64,000 nt of DNA, taken from the NCBI GenBank assembly GCA_020226215.1, contig CM035232.1, positions 77,060,130 through 77,124,129 on the forward strand, in the 5' to 3' direction. Position 1 is the stretch's first letter. Each line of letters starts with the position of its first letter. The translations under genes and the position numbers were made by a program. This document shows, in pieces, positions 43,840-57,125 of this stretch. The stretch is from Sindora glabra. Its lineage: Eukaryota; Streptophyta; Magnoliopsida; Fabales; Fabaceae. Under the pieces are notes generated by a model. The model made no database searches and had not been told where the DNA came from. It was given only the letters and a program-made list of their open reading frames with translations.

Positions 43840-46266
43840 TTATGAAAAGTAAATTTGTATGAACTTTGGTTACAATAGCTTAAAATAGAATTTTGGATTC
43901 TATATGTTGAAAATTGGTATAGTTTGTGCCATAATTTGATTGAAAAAAACTAAAGCAAATAATGTTCTTTGATTACTAGCATGTTAGTAATCTTTAGAAA
44001 TTTAATAGTAATTGAAATTGATTTGAATGCTAAAAAGACCTTTTTTCTACAATAATTCTAAAACTACCTAAAATATTGACAATTCTAAGTTTTTTATTCT
44101 ATATGAATGGTATCCATACTGGATTTTTGTGAAATAATTGAAGTTTTTCATCATTTAACATGTTAAGGATGTTAATTCAAAATTTGGTAATAATAAAAGT
44201 GATTGGAATATTAAAAAAAAGCTTTTATTGCAGTTGTTCTTGTGCTATCTTGTTTTGAATTTTCATATTTTGCTACAATGTAAACAGTACCCGAGGATGA
44301 TGAAATTCTAAGAAAATTGATGTTTGATGTTTGTTAAAGTGTTAGAAATATTAGATAAAATTTTAATATAAATTCAAATTGATTTGGGAGCTCAAAAAAC
44401 ACCAGACCATAGGAGTATTCTATAATTCCCTAATAAAGTAAGAAAATTTATAAAGGAAATTAGAATAGAAATCACCCTAATAAAGACCTGGTGACATAAT
44501 TTAAGGGTATGTCTATCTAGAATTGTTATAGAAATTATATTAGGCATTAGTATGGGTAAAAATATCATAAAAAGCATAACATTGATTTTAAAAAAATTAT
44601 ATGAATGCTTAATAGGAAATTAAGAGGTCGGATAGCCTAAAATCAGCCCGAGTAATCCAAAAATTTAGAAATTTAGCTCAAAATTGAAATAAATCATTTT
44701 GGTTTGCTTGGGCTAACTTAGCCTAACCTTTTTTAGCCTAAGTATGATTTTTAGAACCAAAAAATTTAGGCCTAACACAGAGCCTCATCTTATGAAAGAA
44801 GCTTATAACATTTTAGTGAAAATATAGAAGATTAAGGCTTTTGTTAGCAAGCTTTCCTAGGCATTTTATTTAGCTAAATTTTAGTGGATTTGTGAGAAAA
44901 ATATTTTGATTTTAAGGCTAGAATAATGACACCCCATGTGCTAAATTATCAACTAAATTTTTGTAAAAATAAAAAAATTAGGAAGCTTATGTTAAAAGCT
45001 TTAGAAATTAAAGTTTATAAAAAGCCTTTTTAGTCATTTTTTTATACATTTTTCTATTCATTTCTTAGCTTGTCCCTAGCCAAAATCATGAGCTCTTCAA
45101 AGGGTTTCATTAAGGTTTTCCATTTTCTAACTTTTTTAGGAAATTTCATCAAATTTTAGTAAAGTGACCTAAATTCTTTTCTATCTCCTTTAGGTTTTCA
45201 TGATCATCTCCTTTTCAAAATGTCTAAAATTTGATTTATTTTAGTGGAGCTACTCTTTTACCAATCTAAAAGGTGTTTGAAAGGATGGAGATTTAAAAAG
45301 TTGAGATAAGTGGTAATTACTCCTTATTCTATTAAGTTTTCCATGAAAGATGAAAAAATTTGATGACAATTGTTATTGGAATGTAAGATAATTTGTGACA
45401 TTGAAAGGTTTTGATTTTGATATTGTATGAATTTCAATATGAAGATATAATATTGGTAATATAGTGTTAAGATGAGTAACAGATGATTTAATAAGCTTTT
45501 TCTTAAGAAATAACAATAGGAAAATTGCAAAAATAAGATTTTGCTAAGAAAGCTTAATGTTATGTTTCTAATTCATTTTGAAATTTAGAGTTAGAAATTA
45601 TTTAAATTTCAATTTTTGGTGTAACCATGTTACAAATATTGTTAGGATAGGTATAGAAAATTTTAGATTTAATAGCTTAAAATAAAATTCTAGATTCTAT
45701 ATGTTGCTATATTGTGATGTTTGTGCCATAATTTGAAGAAAAATTAAAATAATTAATGTTATTTGATTATTAATATATTAGTAACCTTGCATAAAAATTT
45801 GATAGCAATTGGATTTAGTTTGGATGCCTTAAAGACCCATTTTCTACTATAACTCTAAAACTACCTAAAATTAGTAATTTTGAGTTTTTAATTCATATGA
45901 ATAGTAACCATGTTGAATTTTTGTAATAATTAATATTTTTTATCAATTAACACGTTAGAAATGTTGTATAAAAATTTGGTGACAATTGAAAATAGTTAGA
46001 ATGCTGGAAAGGGGCTTTCATTGTGATTGCTCTTATACTGTCTTGTATGAATTTCAACATTTTGGTATTAAGTGAATAGTATTAAGATTGATTAAATAGT
46101 GAAAAAATTATTGTTTGATGTATATTAGTATGTTAGAAGCATTAAATAAAATTTTGATAAAAATTTAAATGGATTTAGAAGCCTAAAAAAGCACCAAACC
46201 ATGGAAATACTCTATGTTATTGAGCAAGTTCAATACTTGATTATTCCTATTAAGTGATGTTGTAAG

Positions 46267-47907
46267 TGTTGGGAATTTGGATTATCATACATAGCGAAAA
46301 TTTAAAATTTGATCCGAATTCTACCTAGGATCCATGCAAAAGGCATAAATCAATGATTAGGGTTTTACCTATTGGCACTTGTGTTTCTACTGATCAAAAC
46401 TTGAGAGCGGATGAATCAAATACTAACCGGAAGGTACAACGTCTTTACGGTATCCACACGGAGAGAACAACGACCTCTCACCCACCACGAATTTGATAGG
46501 ATGCGTTTTTCTCTCTAGAATTTAGGATTAGATGTTTTCTGAGTGATTTAGAATTTTATGGAAGCTTATGAGCGTGTATCTAAAGTACTGCCCTCAAGTC
46601 CCCTTTTATAGAACTTAAACAAGCCACAATTCTAATCCTACTAGGATAATGCTTCCAAAATCCTAATCACACTAAACAACTGATCTTATCCTTATCCTAG
46701 AGATAATAAGGAGAGATAGGACTTATCTATTAATTATCTAATATTAGATAATAATATTATCTCATAATACAAATATCTTAATATTAGATAATTATATATA
46801 GTTATCAAATATCAAAATAATATTATCTCATAATATATTTATCTAATATCTGATAACGTAATTATTTGATATTACTTTAATATTAAATAATATCACATAA
46901 TATTATACATACATATATATATATATATTATGTGAACAACATATTATTATTCTTAATAATAATATATATGCACAAAAATAAGTCCAATTAATTGTTGTCT
47001 TATTCCTACTCCTTTTGTATGACCATATAGGTTCTTACTACGTTGACAATGACTTATTATTAAGCCATAGACAGTGAGCGGTATCTAACAACACATCACT
47101 ACCATTCAAATAGTAAGAATGTCTGTGATTCAACATCCACCTAATACATGATTAACATTTTGCATCATAATCTCTTTTGTAATAATATTCAAATTGAATT
47201 GGAGGCATAGAGCGTGTCATCCTCGTCAATGTTTAATTTATATTTCTTGATACTAAGTAAACTTTAAAACAAATGATCAATATTACATATTGATTTATTT
47301 GAGCATGGCCATGCATTTCTAAGTCTTGCTCAATCAAGGGGCTCAAGAATATATCTCTTTTATAAGAGTAACAAAATTCCATCTACATCACTCACTTCCC
47401 TTTGCATGATTCCTGACACACCCAATCAATGCCCTACTTGTCATCCCGATTAAAGGTGACATAAGACAACATTAAAGTGAGTAACCCCTCATGTAGGGAA
47501 CCGTAGTAACTTCAGGTCAAAGGACTATATGCAATTGTGACCATATGAGAACTACTAATGACACGAGTGTTATCCATGCAGTATTCTCATATTAGGTCAG
47601 TTCAGTACATCTGTTCACTAACAATATACTCATTTATTGACTTGATATCACATATCCATGATTCATAATCATTAGTTACTATACATGCCAGTCTCGATGT
47701 ACTATTACTATCCCTTTCGTAATAATACTTAACTAGGGACATTTTACAAATAGTAAAACTATTCCAGGGATAATTATTATATTAAGTTATAAATTGCGTA
47801 AAAAATTGAAAATAAAATATAATAATTGCATTGCCTAAAATAAAATATAATACATTATGTATTATATCAATCATCTATATGATTAGTTCCTAAGACACAC
47901 ACCAACA
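46267..47907 (-). repeat. Ty1/copia solo LTR nested in Y
   Basis: The plus strand reads TGTTGGGAAT...CACACCAACA, 1641 bp, with matching 6-bp terminal inverted repeats TGTTGG/CCAACA. The flanks are GTAAG (46262-46266) and ATAAG (47908-47912), one transition apart. Orientation is set by TATAAAA on the minus strand (46610-46604) and by homology to 14340-15970 (plus). The AT-rich block 46725-46975 is full of 'taatatta' repeats. Confidence 0.87.
46604..46610 (-). promoter_or_regulatory. Probable TATA box of the copia solo LTR
   Basis: Minus strand TATAAAA followed by 'ggggacttgagggc', placed as in the sister LTR at 15645-15652. Confidence 0.5.
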
Positions 47908-50138
47908 ATAAGGAATTAAAGCTTAAGAAATAATTAATGATGCATGGATTATAATTGATAGTTATGCAAAAGAGTTAATTGTTATCATTGTTTTGAATAA
48001 AAAAGATTATGTATCAACCTTAATATAATGTCATATGATGATGAATTGTGAATGTGCATAAGAATGGCTAAATTTTATGGTATAGTTAATATTTTTAACC
48101 ATATCCTATGAATTTAAAATGAGTAATTGATGCTATAGCTAGCATCATAATATTACTTGATATGAATTTGATTTATAAAGGGAGTTTTCATCCTTCACAA
48201 AGAAGGAGAGGAATGGTAAAAGTTGGAGGGATAAGATTGGTGCCTTAATGCCTAAAGTGGTAGAGGATAAGGCTAGATTGAAGATATAAAGAGAAACCTA
48301 TATACCAACTATTATCATTCCCTATAGTCATCTTTGTTAAAATTTTATAAAAAAAAGTTATAATTGATACAGTAGAGTTAAGTTAAATTAGTGTTTATTT
48401 TATATTGTTATATATATATTTGGTCTATTATGGTGAAACTCCATAAAAAAGGAAAAAGTAACTAATTATTGAGCATTTTAATACTCACATTCTTTATTGT
48501 TGATCTTTTATTACAAAATCTAAGCATGAATCGTTAAGAAATAAATGGTATCTCTATAAGAACTTTTTTAACACCCTAGAGAACTTTCTAAGTTATATTC
48601 TAGTATAGATTCCAATGATAGGTTTAAGACCTTGCATTGATTATTTTGTAGTACTTAGAAATAACTTTTGAGTCAAACCTTTTGTCTTTAATCTTGTTTT
48701 ACCTAACTATTCTCAAGATGGTATATTTAGTAATTTTAATTTTGTCAATATGCTAGATCCTTCAACTTCCTTATCCATTAGATCTGATCCTAAGGAAGAT
48801 CCTGAATGGAAACAAGATAAGTCAGATTAGGAATTTCTCTACTTATAGTAGTTACATGTAAACTTTAGTATTTTTGTAAAACTTTGGTACCCTTGTATAA
48901 ATCTTTTATGGTATGTAAATTATATTTTAAATTTTCAATTGCACATGTAGTTAATTCTACTTTTATAAATGCCTATTTTTATCTTTAGCAAAGTTAAGTA
49001 GTAAAGAGACAAAAAAAGACTAAAGGCTTGTAAAGATAGATGGCTAGTAAATTAATACTAGTCAAGTGTCTTTATACTAGTTATGTCATCCAAAAGTCAA
49101 GTCGTGACATATTCATACTACCTAGCATGTTTAATGTTGATACATTTCATTAAAAATTATTGTAAGTAATTGAAATTTGTGACACATTTGATAATGCTTG
49201 AGTAATAAATTGCTAGTCATCAAAGAAATTAAGCATTGTCATTATCTTGAATGGAAAGGTTGTATGCTATCCTTGGATAGAATGTCATGTGAAAATGAAA
49301 TATGAACATGTATGAGAATGGCAAAATTTTAATGCATAGTTGGTATTTTAACCATATCCTATGAGATAATAGAATGAGTAATTAATGCTACAACTAATAT
49401 CTTGGCATTACTCATGTTGAATCTAATTTATAGGGGGAGATATGCATTCTTCACAAAGAATAAGAGGAGTGGTAAGGGTTAGAGGGATAAGGTTAGTGGC
49501 CTTGTACTTAAAGTGGCAAAGGATAAAGTCAGACCAAAGATATAAGGTGACACCTATATACTAACTATAGTCATTCTCTTTAACAAACTTTAAAAATATT
49601 ATATATAAGAGCTTCACTCAAATTTAATTTTATACTACTATCTATATTTTATCTACTGTGGTGAAAACTATCTAGAAAATAAAGAAGAGTAGCCATTTAC
49701 TGAGTATTTCAATACTCACTCCTTTCCTATTGGATTGTTATTTTATAGATACAAAGCATGAACCTATAAAAATAACTAACATCTATGTGATAACCTTCTT
49801 CCTATCTTTAGGATCCTTCCATATCATATCTTATAATATCCTAATTAGGAATCCAATCTTTTGATAGTATTTATGTATAAAGTTATGTTTAAAAAATTAT
49901 GTACTCCTGTATAATTATTATTTAACATAGTACATTTAAATTATATTTTGAATTTTCTAATACACATAAAATAAAAATTACTTTCCATAGGAACATATTT
50001 ATATTTTTAATAGAATTAATAAAGTAAATAAGTCAGAAATATCTTAAAAGCTTGAAAAGATAATTGGTTAGTATATTAATACTAGTCAAGTGTTTTTACA
50101 TTGGTCATAATACTCGAGAATCGAGTTGTGACAAGATA

Positions 50139-52798
50139 AAATATTGTCTTATATGTGTTCAAAAACATGTGTTTCTTGCTAACCTAAACCTATTAGATAT
50201 GGCTAATTATAATGTGATTTTAAGAATAGATTGGTTATCTAAATATCATGCATGTATAAACTATTTTAATAAATCTATTTCCTTTTCTATAAAGGAGTCC
50301 CCACTAATTTGGTTTTATAGGAGAAGTTGGTAGAAACCATTAGCTTGATATTAAGTATCAAGGTGCAAAGGCTTTTTAGAAAAGGATACATAACTTATCT
50401 AGTAATGGTTCAAGATTTAAACCATCCAGTTCTGAACCTCAATTATGTTCTAGTGGTGCAAGAGTTCCTAAATGTATTCCTAAAAGAATTGTCTAGCTTG
50501 CCACCTAATAAAGTAATAGAATTCCATATTGACTTAGCATCTATCACTAAACTAATCTACATATCTCATTATTAAATGACTTCAATGAAAGTGAAAAAAT
50601 TGAAAGAATAACAACAGGACTTAATAGATAAGGGCTTTAATCAATCGAGTTTCGCACTTTGGGGAGCTCTATTTATGAAGAAGAATGATGGATTTTTGCA
50701 ACTTTGCATGGATTATTATTAGTTAAACAAGGTCACTATCAAGAAAAAGTATTCACTCCCTCACATAGATGATTGGTTTCACCAACTACAAGGAGAAAAA
50801 TACTTTTCAAAAATAGATTTATGTTTATATTACCATTAATTAAAGATTTTCAAGAAGATATCTCACAAATAATTTTTTGGAAACATTATGGCCACTAAGA
50901 ATTCTTCATTATATCTTTCAAGTTAATTAATGAAATGGTCCTTCCTGGATAAGTTTATGATTATTTTCATAGATGACATTTTGGTATACTTAAAAAGTAA
51001 AGAAGATCATGATTGCCATCTTAAAATTGTATCACAAACTTTGTGAGAGCACTAGCTATATACTAAATTTTCCAAATATGAGTTCTAAATGACTAGCATG
51101 AAGTTCCTAAGGTATATGGTATCACAAGAAAAAGTTAGAATGGATCTTTAGAAGATAAAAGCTATGAAAAATTGGTTAAGGCGCACATCCATCACAAAAA
51201 TTCAAATTTTACTTAGGTTAGTAGGATATTATTGGATTAAGGATTTCTCTAAGATTATTTCCCCATTGATGAAGTTAATGCAAAAAGAAGTCAAGTTTGT
51301 GGGGTCTAATACATGTAAGAGTGACTTCTAGCAATTATAGATATGTTTGACATTAACCTCTATTCTAGCTTTACCTTTAAGCATAAAAGGATATATAGTA
51401 TATTGTGATGCTTCTAGCGTTAGCCTCAGATGTGTTATAGCACAGTATGGTAAGGTCATGACATATGCTTCATGACAATTGAAAAGGCACAAGTTGAACT
51501 ATTCCATTAATGACCTAGAAATTGAGGTAATGATCTTTGCGATAAAGATTCAAAGGCATTACTTATATGGAGAGACTTGTGAAATTTACATGGATCATAA
51601 GAGCTTGAAATACATCTTCAAGAAAAAGGAATTGAATTTAAGACAAAGGAGATGGATGGAGCATGTCAAGGATTATGACTGTTCAATTCTTTATCACCCA
51701 ACAAGGCTAGAGTATTAGTGAATTCGTTAAGTAGAAAATTGTTAAATAAGGTAATGAAAACACTTTCTGGAGATCAAGGGGTGTTGCTAACCCATATGGT
51801 AGTTCAATCTATTCTTGTTGAAAGAATTAAATATTCTTAAAAAATATATTCAAACTATACAACATTTATGAAAAATTCAATTGAGAATTTACAATCAAGT
51901 TTGACTATTGATGAAGGGCAATAATTCATTGTTAAAAATAAACATGGTTCCCTTAAGTAAAAGAAATAAGTTATTTTAGCAAGCTTATAGCTCGTCATAC
52001 ACCATGCATTGTAAAATGACTAAAAGGTTCCATGATTTACAAGATACATTTTGGTGGAAACGGATGAAAAGAGATATGCTTAATTATATGGTAAAATAGC
52101 CCACATGTTAATAGGTGAAAGAGAACATCAATGCCCTTCCAGAATGTACTAACCACTTGTGATTTCAAAATGGAAATAGAAACACATAACAATAGACTTC
52201 CTAATAAAGTTGCTAATAACCCAAAAAGGATATGACTCCATTTTGGTTATTGTTGATTAGTTAGCCAAGTTAGCATACTTCTCACCTATTAAAACCACCT
52301 TCTTAGCAGCATAGTATGCTAATATGTACCTTGATAAGATAGTATCATTACGTAGAATCTCAATTACTATAATATTATATTAAAGTATATAATTTACAAT
52401 TCATCTCTTGCAATCATTTTAGTAAGTATGAATTCAATTACAATTACAATTCAATACAACCTTGCATCCTTAAAATAATAGCAATTGAAATGAACAATCC
52501 ATAATTTGGAAGATATACATTGAGTTTATGCCCAAAAGTTCAAAAGAAATTAGAAAAAGTACCTATCATTGATTGAGTTTGCCTATGACAATAGTTATTA
52601 GTCAAGCATCAAAATGGCTCCATATAAAGCTCTTTATGGATAAAAGTGTGGATCCCTAATGGGATGGTTCAAACCAAAAGAGGTAAAGCTCTTAGGACTA
52701 AACTTGGTAACAAATACCTTAGAGAAATTTCTAATCATTCGAGATTAGTTAAAAATAACACAAGATCAGAAAAAATCTTATATGGACAAGGAGAAGAG
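50139..52798 (+). pseudogene. Element E protease end, RT, RNase H and integrase core, decayed
   Basis: Domains in order: protease end NVILRIDWLSKYHACINYFN (about 50210); RT start KGFNQSSFALWGALFMKKNDG (about 50630), [17 protein letters not shown] (about 50725), FSKIDL, and the catalytic block IIFIDDILVY with both Asp kept (50972-50977); RNase H YCDASSV (51401) and [31 protein letters not shown] (about 51580-51675); integrase with FWWKRMKRDMLNYM (about 52050), ITIDF (about 52190), QKGYDSILVIVD and KMAPYKALYG (about 52610), ending in QDQKKSYMDKEK. Stops and frameshifts separate the blocks. The integrase continues after solo LTR F at 55615. It is dead, but the gene order is complete. Confidence 0.88.
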
Positions 52799-55609
52799 TG
52801 TAATGTCCTGAATTTTTTATTTTATTATTTGAATCTCTAAATTCTGATACTGTAGAAATGAAGGACACATTTAAATTAGCTTGGTATTTGAATTCCAAGT
52901 TGAAAAGTGTTAAGTATAAGTGTAACCGAAATTTTTAAAAAAAGGGAACAATAGGAAAGGAATTAATTTTCCTAAATACTATAGATGATCAGAGGAGATT
53001 AGAAAATCCTAGAAATGGGACTTGTCTAAGCCTAATAATTTATGGATTTTCAGACAATCAGATAACCCTATGAACTATATTGCAAAGTACAAAATGAAGT
53101 GTGGGTTAAAGTGTAAACAACCAAGAATTTGGGATCTAGTATGTAATTCCATAAAGTGTGACCAATAGACACTTGACAAGTGTCATTTTTAGAAAGAAAT
53201 GACAAGAATAGCCTTACTAAGTGGTGAGAAAGGACCAAAATACCATTGAAAAATTTAAAAATGATCAAAATACCCTTGAAGCTTCATGAAAACTCTTTCT
53301 CCTTCTCCTTTATTCTCCAAAGCCGTGGAAGACTCCATGAAAGAAGCTTAAACCATGAGCTAGAGAGAAAGAAGAGAGAGAAAATTTCATTTAGCTTTTT
53401 CACCTAAAAATAGTGAGATTTAGGCTTAAGTGTAGAAGACAAAGTTGCTCCTCTCATCAAGCTTTATCACATGGTGTATTTAGGTTGAAGAAACCTCCAA
53501 AGTTAATTAAGTTTGGTGAGCTCTAAGTGAGGATTTTCAAGTTACTTCAAGAGGTAAAAATGTTCTCCTCTAAAAGCTCTTTAATGTACTCTTTTTAGTT
53601 TCTTAAAATTTTGATATTGGTGTGGTCAAAGGAGGTTGACCATGGAATTTTGGATGATTTGAGCATATCTAATGATGTTTTTGGATATTGTTATGTTAAT
53701 CTATGGCTTTGGTTTGGTGTAAAAACAACAAGAAATCATGATGTACAAATTAGGGTTTTAAAGGCATAATGGTGTATGTATGGAATTGGCATGATTTGTT
53801 TGAAATTTGGCTAAATTGATGAAATTAAAATGATTCTTATGAATTATGGAGCCTATGGAAGATGAAATTTTGAATTATGAAAGTTTGTGTGAAAATTTCC
53901 TTTTGAAAGCTAAAATCGTGAGCATAGAAAGGGAAGGAGGGAAGGAGTTTTAGCCATTTAATTATGTTTTTAAAAGTTTGGAATAATATATTACAATGAA
54001 ATTTAGGAAGTATTGGAATATACATTAAAAATTTGGACACTTCCTTTATGGTTTAGTGTATGTGGAAAAAGTGAAGAATGAATGAAGTTTAAGAAAAATG
54101 ATAATGTTCTAGTAAGAATTATGATGTGTATTTATGTAGAGCAAGAAAAGTGGCAAGTTGGAAAGGTAAAGGGATTGTAAAGAAATTTCTAAGTGAAGGC
54201 AAAGGAATCATCACTATTGGAAGTTTTTAAAAAGTAGCTAGCTTTATTCTTAAACTCTATTTTCCATTTATATAATTTCTGTATTTTATGCCGTTTGTAT
54301 GGAATGTATATGAAATTGTTGTGTGTGCATTTCGGGAAGATAACAAAATACTATGTATGAGGCCTATGGCCCGAGTTCCCCGAGATGATAATAAAATTGT
54401 TGTATGCGGTACTTACGATCTGAGTGTTGTGTGCGTGAGGCCTAGGTACGATTATCTGTGATGGCCATCTGAATATCTATATGAGTCCTTGAATGGGCTT
54501 GATGATTGCTGTGTGCGGTACATATTTCTTACAATGGTATGGAATGGTATGATAAATGATTATTTGATTTTGGAAATGTATGATTTACTTGCTTAAGGAT
54601 CTGGAATGGCTTAATACGTTTTTCTTGCAATAGCTAGCTACTGAGAAACTTTATTTCTTATGTTTCTATATTGTTTACTAACTATTCCAGGTGATGCTTC
54701 CAAAATCCCTCTTGATAAAGAAGAATAATGTTTTGAAGTTGTATTAGAATGTTCATAGAGTTTGTGATATTAGTATGTGTTGAATATATGTTTTGTAAGT
54801 TAAAATTTCTATATAATTATATGACCCTTGCCTATGTTGTGTGAAATACATGAATTTGATGTATTATGAACTATTTGGGGTTGGTAAGCCTTTAATATGC
54901 AATGTGTGTGAAGTTAGAAAATGACCAAATGAATAGTAAATGACCAATTGAACACTGAACTCATAGGGCAGTAAGCTGAGTATGTTTGCAGGGATTTTTG
55001 GCTGAGTTCTGATGCTCTAAAAATTATGAGAAAATTCAAGAGTGAACTTCATTAATTTATCATCCTTTGTGCCAAAATTCAGCTTAACATAAGCTCATTT
55101 GCTATGGAAAATTATTACACGTTTTGGACTACCCTGTTCCCATCACAGTGCTGAATGCAACTTAGTATTCCGAAGCAGTAAATGGATGATTTTGTGTCTA
55201 AAAATTTTATGGAAAGTATTTAACATGTTTATCAAGTTCCATACAAAATTTGAGCTTAATCGGAGTTGATTTACCCCCTGAACTAAGGGCTTACTTTTAC
55301 AGTTGTAAATTCTGGACAGCATTAGAATAGGAATACTTTGCTGTGAATTTTAAGAGACCAAATGATGTCTAAATGATGTCACATTTTTACAGGATGAAGT
55401 CAATGAGTAGAGGGTTCATGGGAAAAAATTTCGTAATTTTTGGAGTTCTGCAAAGTAGTTTTTCATATTTTTGAAATTGGCTCAATGATTTTGGAAATGA
55501 GCAGAAAATTTCTGAAACTCAGAATCTTAAATTGGCTTCAAAAAGACCTAATTTTGCAATAATTACCTATTTAATGAGGATTAAGATGTTAATAAGTAAG
55601 GGAGTTATA
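52799..55609 (+). repeat. Family-F solo LTR inside integrase
   Basis: Begins TGTAATGTCCTGAATTT (52799) and ends GGGAGTTATA (55609; CA changed to TA), 2811 bp, flanked by perfect AAGAG at 52794-52798 and 55610-55614. Its middle (54280-54500) is GC-richer, with repeated 'gtatgaggcctatgg', 'tgtgcggtac' and 'gcgtgaggcctaggtacg' phrases typical of Tekay-type LTRs. The integrase frame breaks and resumes exactly at these points. Confidence 0.88.
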
Positions 55610-55614
55610 AAGAG

Positions 55615-56050
55615 AGAATTAGAGTTTCAAGAAAAAGATATAGTCATCCTTAAGGTTTTGCCCATGAAAGGTATGTGATGTGATTTGAGAAAAAAGGAAA
55701 GTTAATACCTCATTTCATTAGACTCTTTTTTATTATCAAGCATGTAAAAGCTATGGCATAACAATTAGATTTACAAGATAGATTGCATACTATACATCAT
55801 TGTTTTACATTTCTATGCTCCAAAGGTACATGCCAAATATATCCTACAAGAATAGAAAGGAATTGTTAACATTGGATCCTAAGTTACCATACAAGGAGCA
55901 GCTTGTTGAAGATTTGAATCATCAAATTTGAAAGTTAAAATCCAAGGAAGTACCTTACGTGAAGGTACATTGGCAATGACATAAAACCAAAGAAGCTATT
56001 TAGGAGCCAAATTTGCAAATGCAACAAAAATATTTGTAACTATTTGTTAA
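55615..56050 (+). pseudogene. Element E integrase C-terminus and chromodomain, decayed
   Basis: Resumes with ELEFQEKDIVILKVLPMKG (the integrase GPY/F-type region) and KGKLIPHFI, then degraded HHCFTF and YKEQLVEDLNHQI, and the chromodomain segment VPYVKVHW followed by HKTKEAI (about 55950-56010). The chromodomain guides integration to heterochromatin in this clade. Several stops are present. Confidence 0.8.
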
Positions 56051-56140
56051 GTGCTAAAGTAATGTTAATCTATTTGCCTAGAATTATTAAGGTACTGAAA
56101 TCTAAAAATTCAAGAATGAATTCTTTTAAAAGAGAATTAT

Positions 56141-57125
56141 TGTTATAAACCCTAAAATTTAAAATATTTTTATGTAAGAATAATAAATTAATATAAAGTA
56201 ATATGGGATAAAATTTTATGAAGAGAATAATTAATTATTTGAATAAAATTGAAATAAGAATTTTGTGCAAAATTGTTGAGAAAAAGTGAATGAAATGAAA
56301 TATTTAAAGGTCAAGTGTGTTTAAGGTCAAATAAATAAGTGTGGAGAAGATTTAGTGGACATTTTTAATTTTGCCCCTATCCCAGTATCACCTTATTCCC
56401 CCCATTTTTTAGCCACACTCTTCATTTTCTCATCCAAACCCTTTACCTTCATCTTCATCTTCTTCTTATTCTTCTTCTTCACTTGGTAGGCATAAAGAAG
56501 ACACTAATATTCATGAACCTCCTTTACTCTTCAATCCAAATCAAGATAAGGCATCTTAGATTTCAATCTATATGAATTTTCTTATTCTTTTCCTTGGGAT
56601 AAAATAAGTTAAGAAATTTTGCTCAAAATAGGATTTTAAGCCCTAACTCCAATATTTTAATTTTTGGATAATTAAAAGCTATCAATCTATAATTCTCTCC
56701 ACTTAACATCTCCTCAATCCAAGGTGAATGAACATTCTAGTTAAGTCTTAAGTAATTTGAATCATTTGATTTGAAAAATGTTAGGTTTATCCTTATTCAC
56801 CTTAAATCATGAGAAAACGTCGTGATTAGGCATTTTGATATGGATTTTCTTGTTAAATATAGTGCAAATAATGAAAAAGGCACAATATATAGTAATTTGA
56901 TTGTGCACCATAGCCTAAGAAATGGATTTGGAATGATTATTTTTGCATGAAATTCTATAGGAAACTAGGCTATAATCAACTATATAATTGATTGTGACCT
57001 AGAAATATGCTTTCTTGGCAAGCATAATCAACTATATAGTTAACTATACCATTAAGAATTTGTTCCCTCGTAGCCTATAGTTAATTAGATAGTCGACTAT
57101 GCCTTTATAGAGTTGTCTTAAGGAC
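56141..57125 (+). repeat. Element E 3' LTR, first segment
   Basis: Begins TGTTATAAACCCTAAAATTT after a short purine run ('aaaagagaat', 56128-56137). It aligns with 37672-38700 ('gtgaatgaaatgaaat', 'aataaataagtgtg', 'ttcttcttcttt', 'cctcc..attttt', and the dyads at 56971-57102). It breaks off near 57125 at the family-B LTR. The last bases of the LTR reappear at 60634-60760. Confidence 0.75.

Larger units (their letters stand above)
44421..49109 (+). repeat. Family-C solo LTR Y, nested in X
   Basis: Begins TATAATTCCCTAATAAAG (TG changed to TA) and ends CAAGTCGTGACA (49109). The flanks are perfect TATTC duplications at 44416-44420 and 49110-49114. Removing its copia insert leaves about 3.04 kb, equal to the other C copies. 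After Y the X sequence resumes in register. A TATA box is at 45016-45023. Confidence 0.88.
40996..50133 (+). repeat. Family-C solo LTR X, containing solo LTR Y and another insert
   Basis: Begins TGTAATACCTCG (40996) and ends GAGAATCGAGTTGTGACA (50133). It is flanked by TGATA (40991-40995) and AGATA (50134-50138), a 4/5 duplication, and sits inside the protease of element E. Its own sequence is in three pieces, 40996-about 42312, about 43840-44420 and 49110-50133, about 2.9 kb in total, in line with the 3.06-kb copy at 3935-6998. A TATA-like TATATAAAA is at 41590-41598. Confidence 0.82.
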
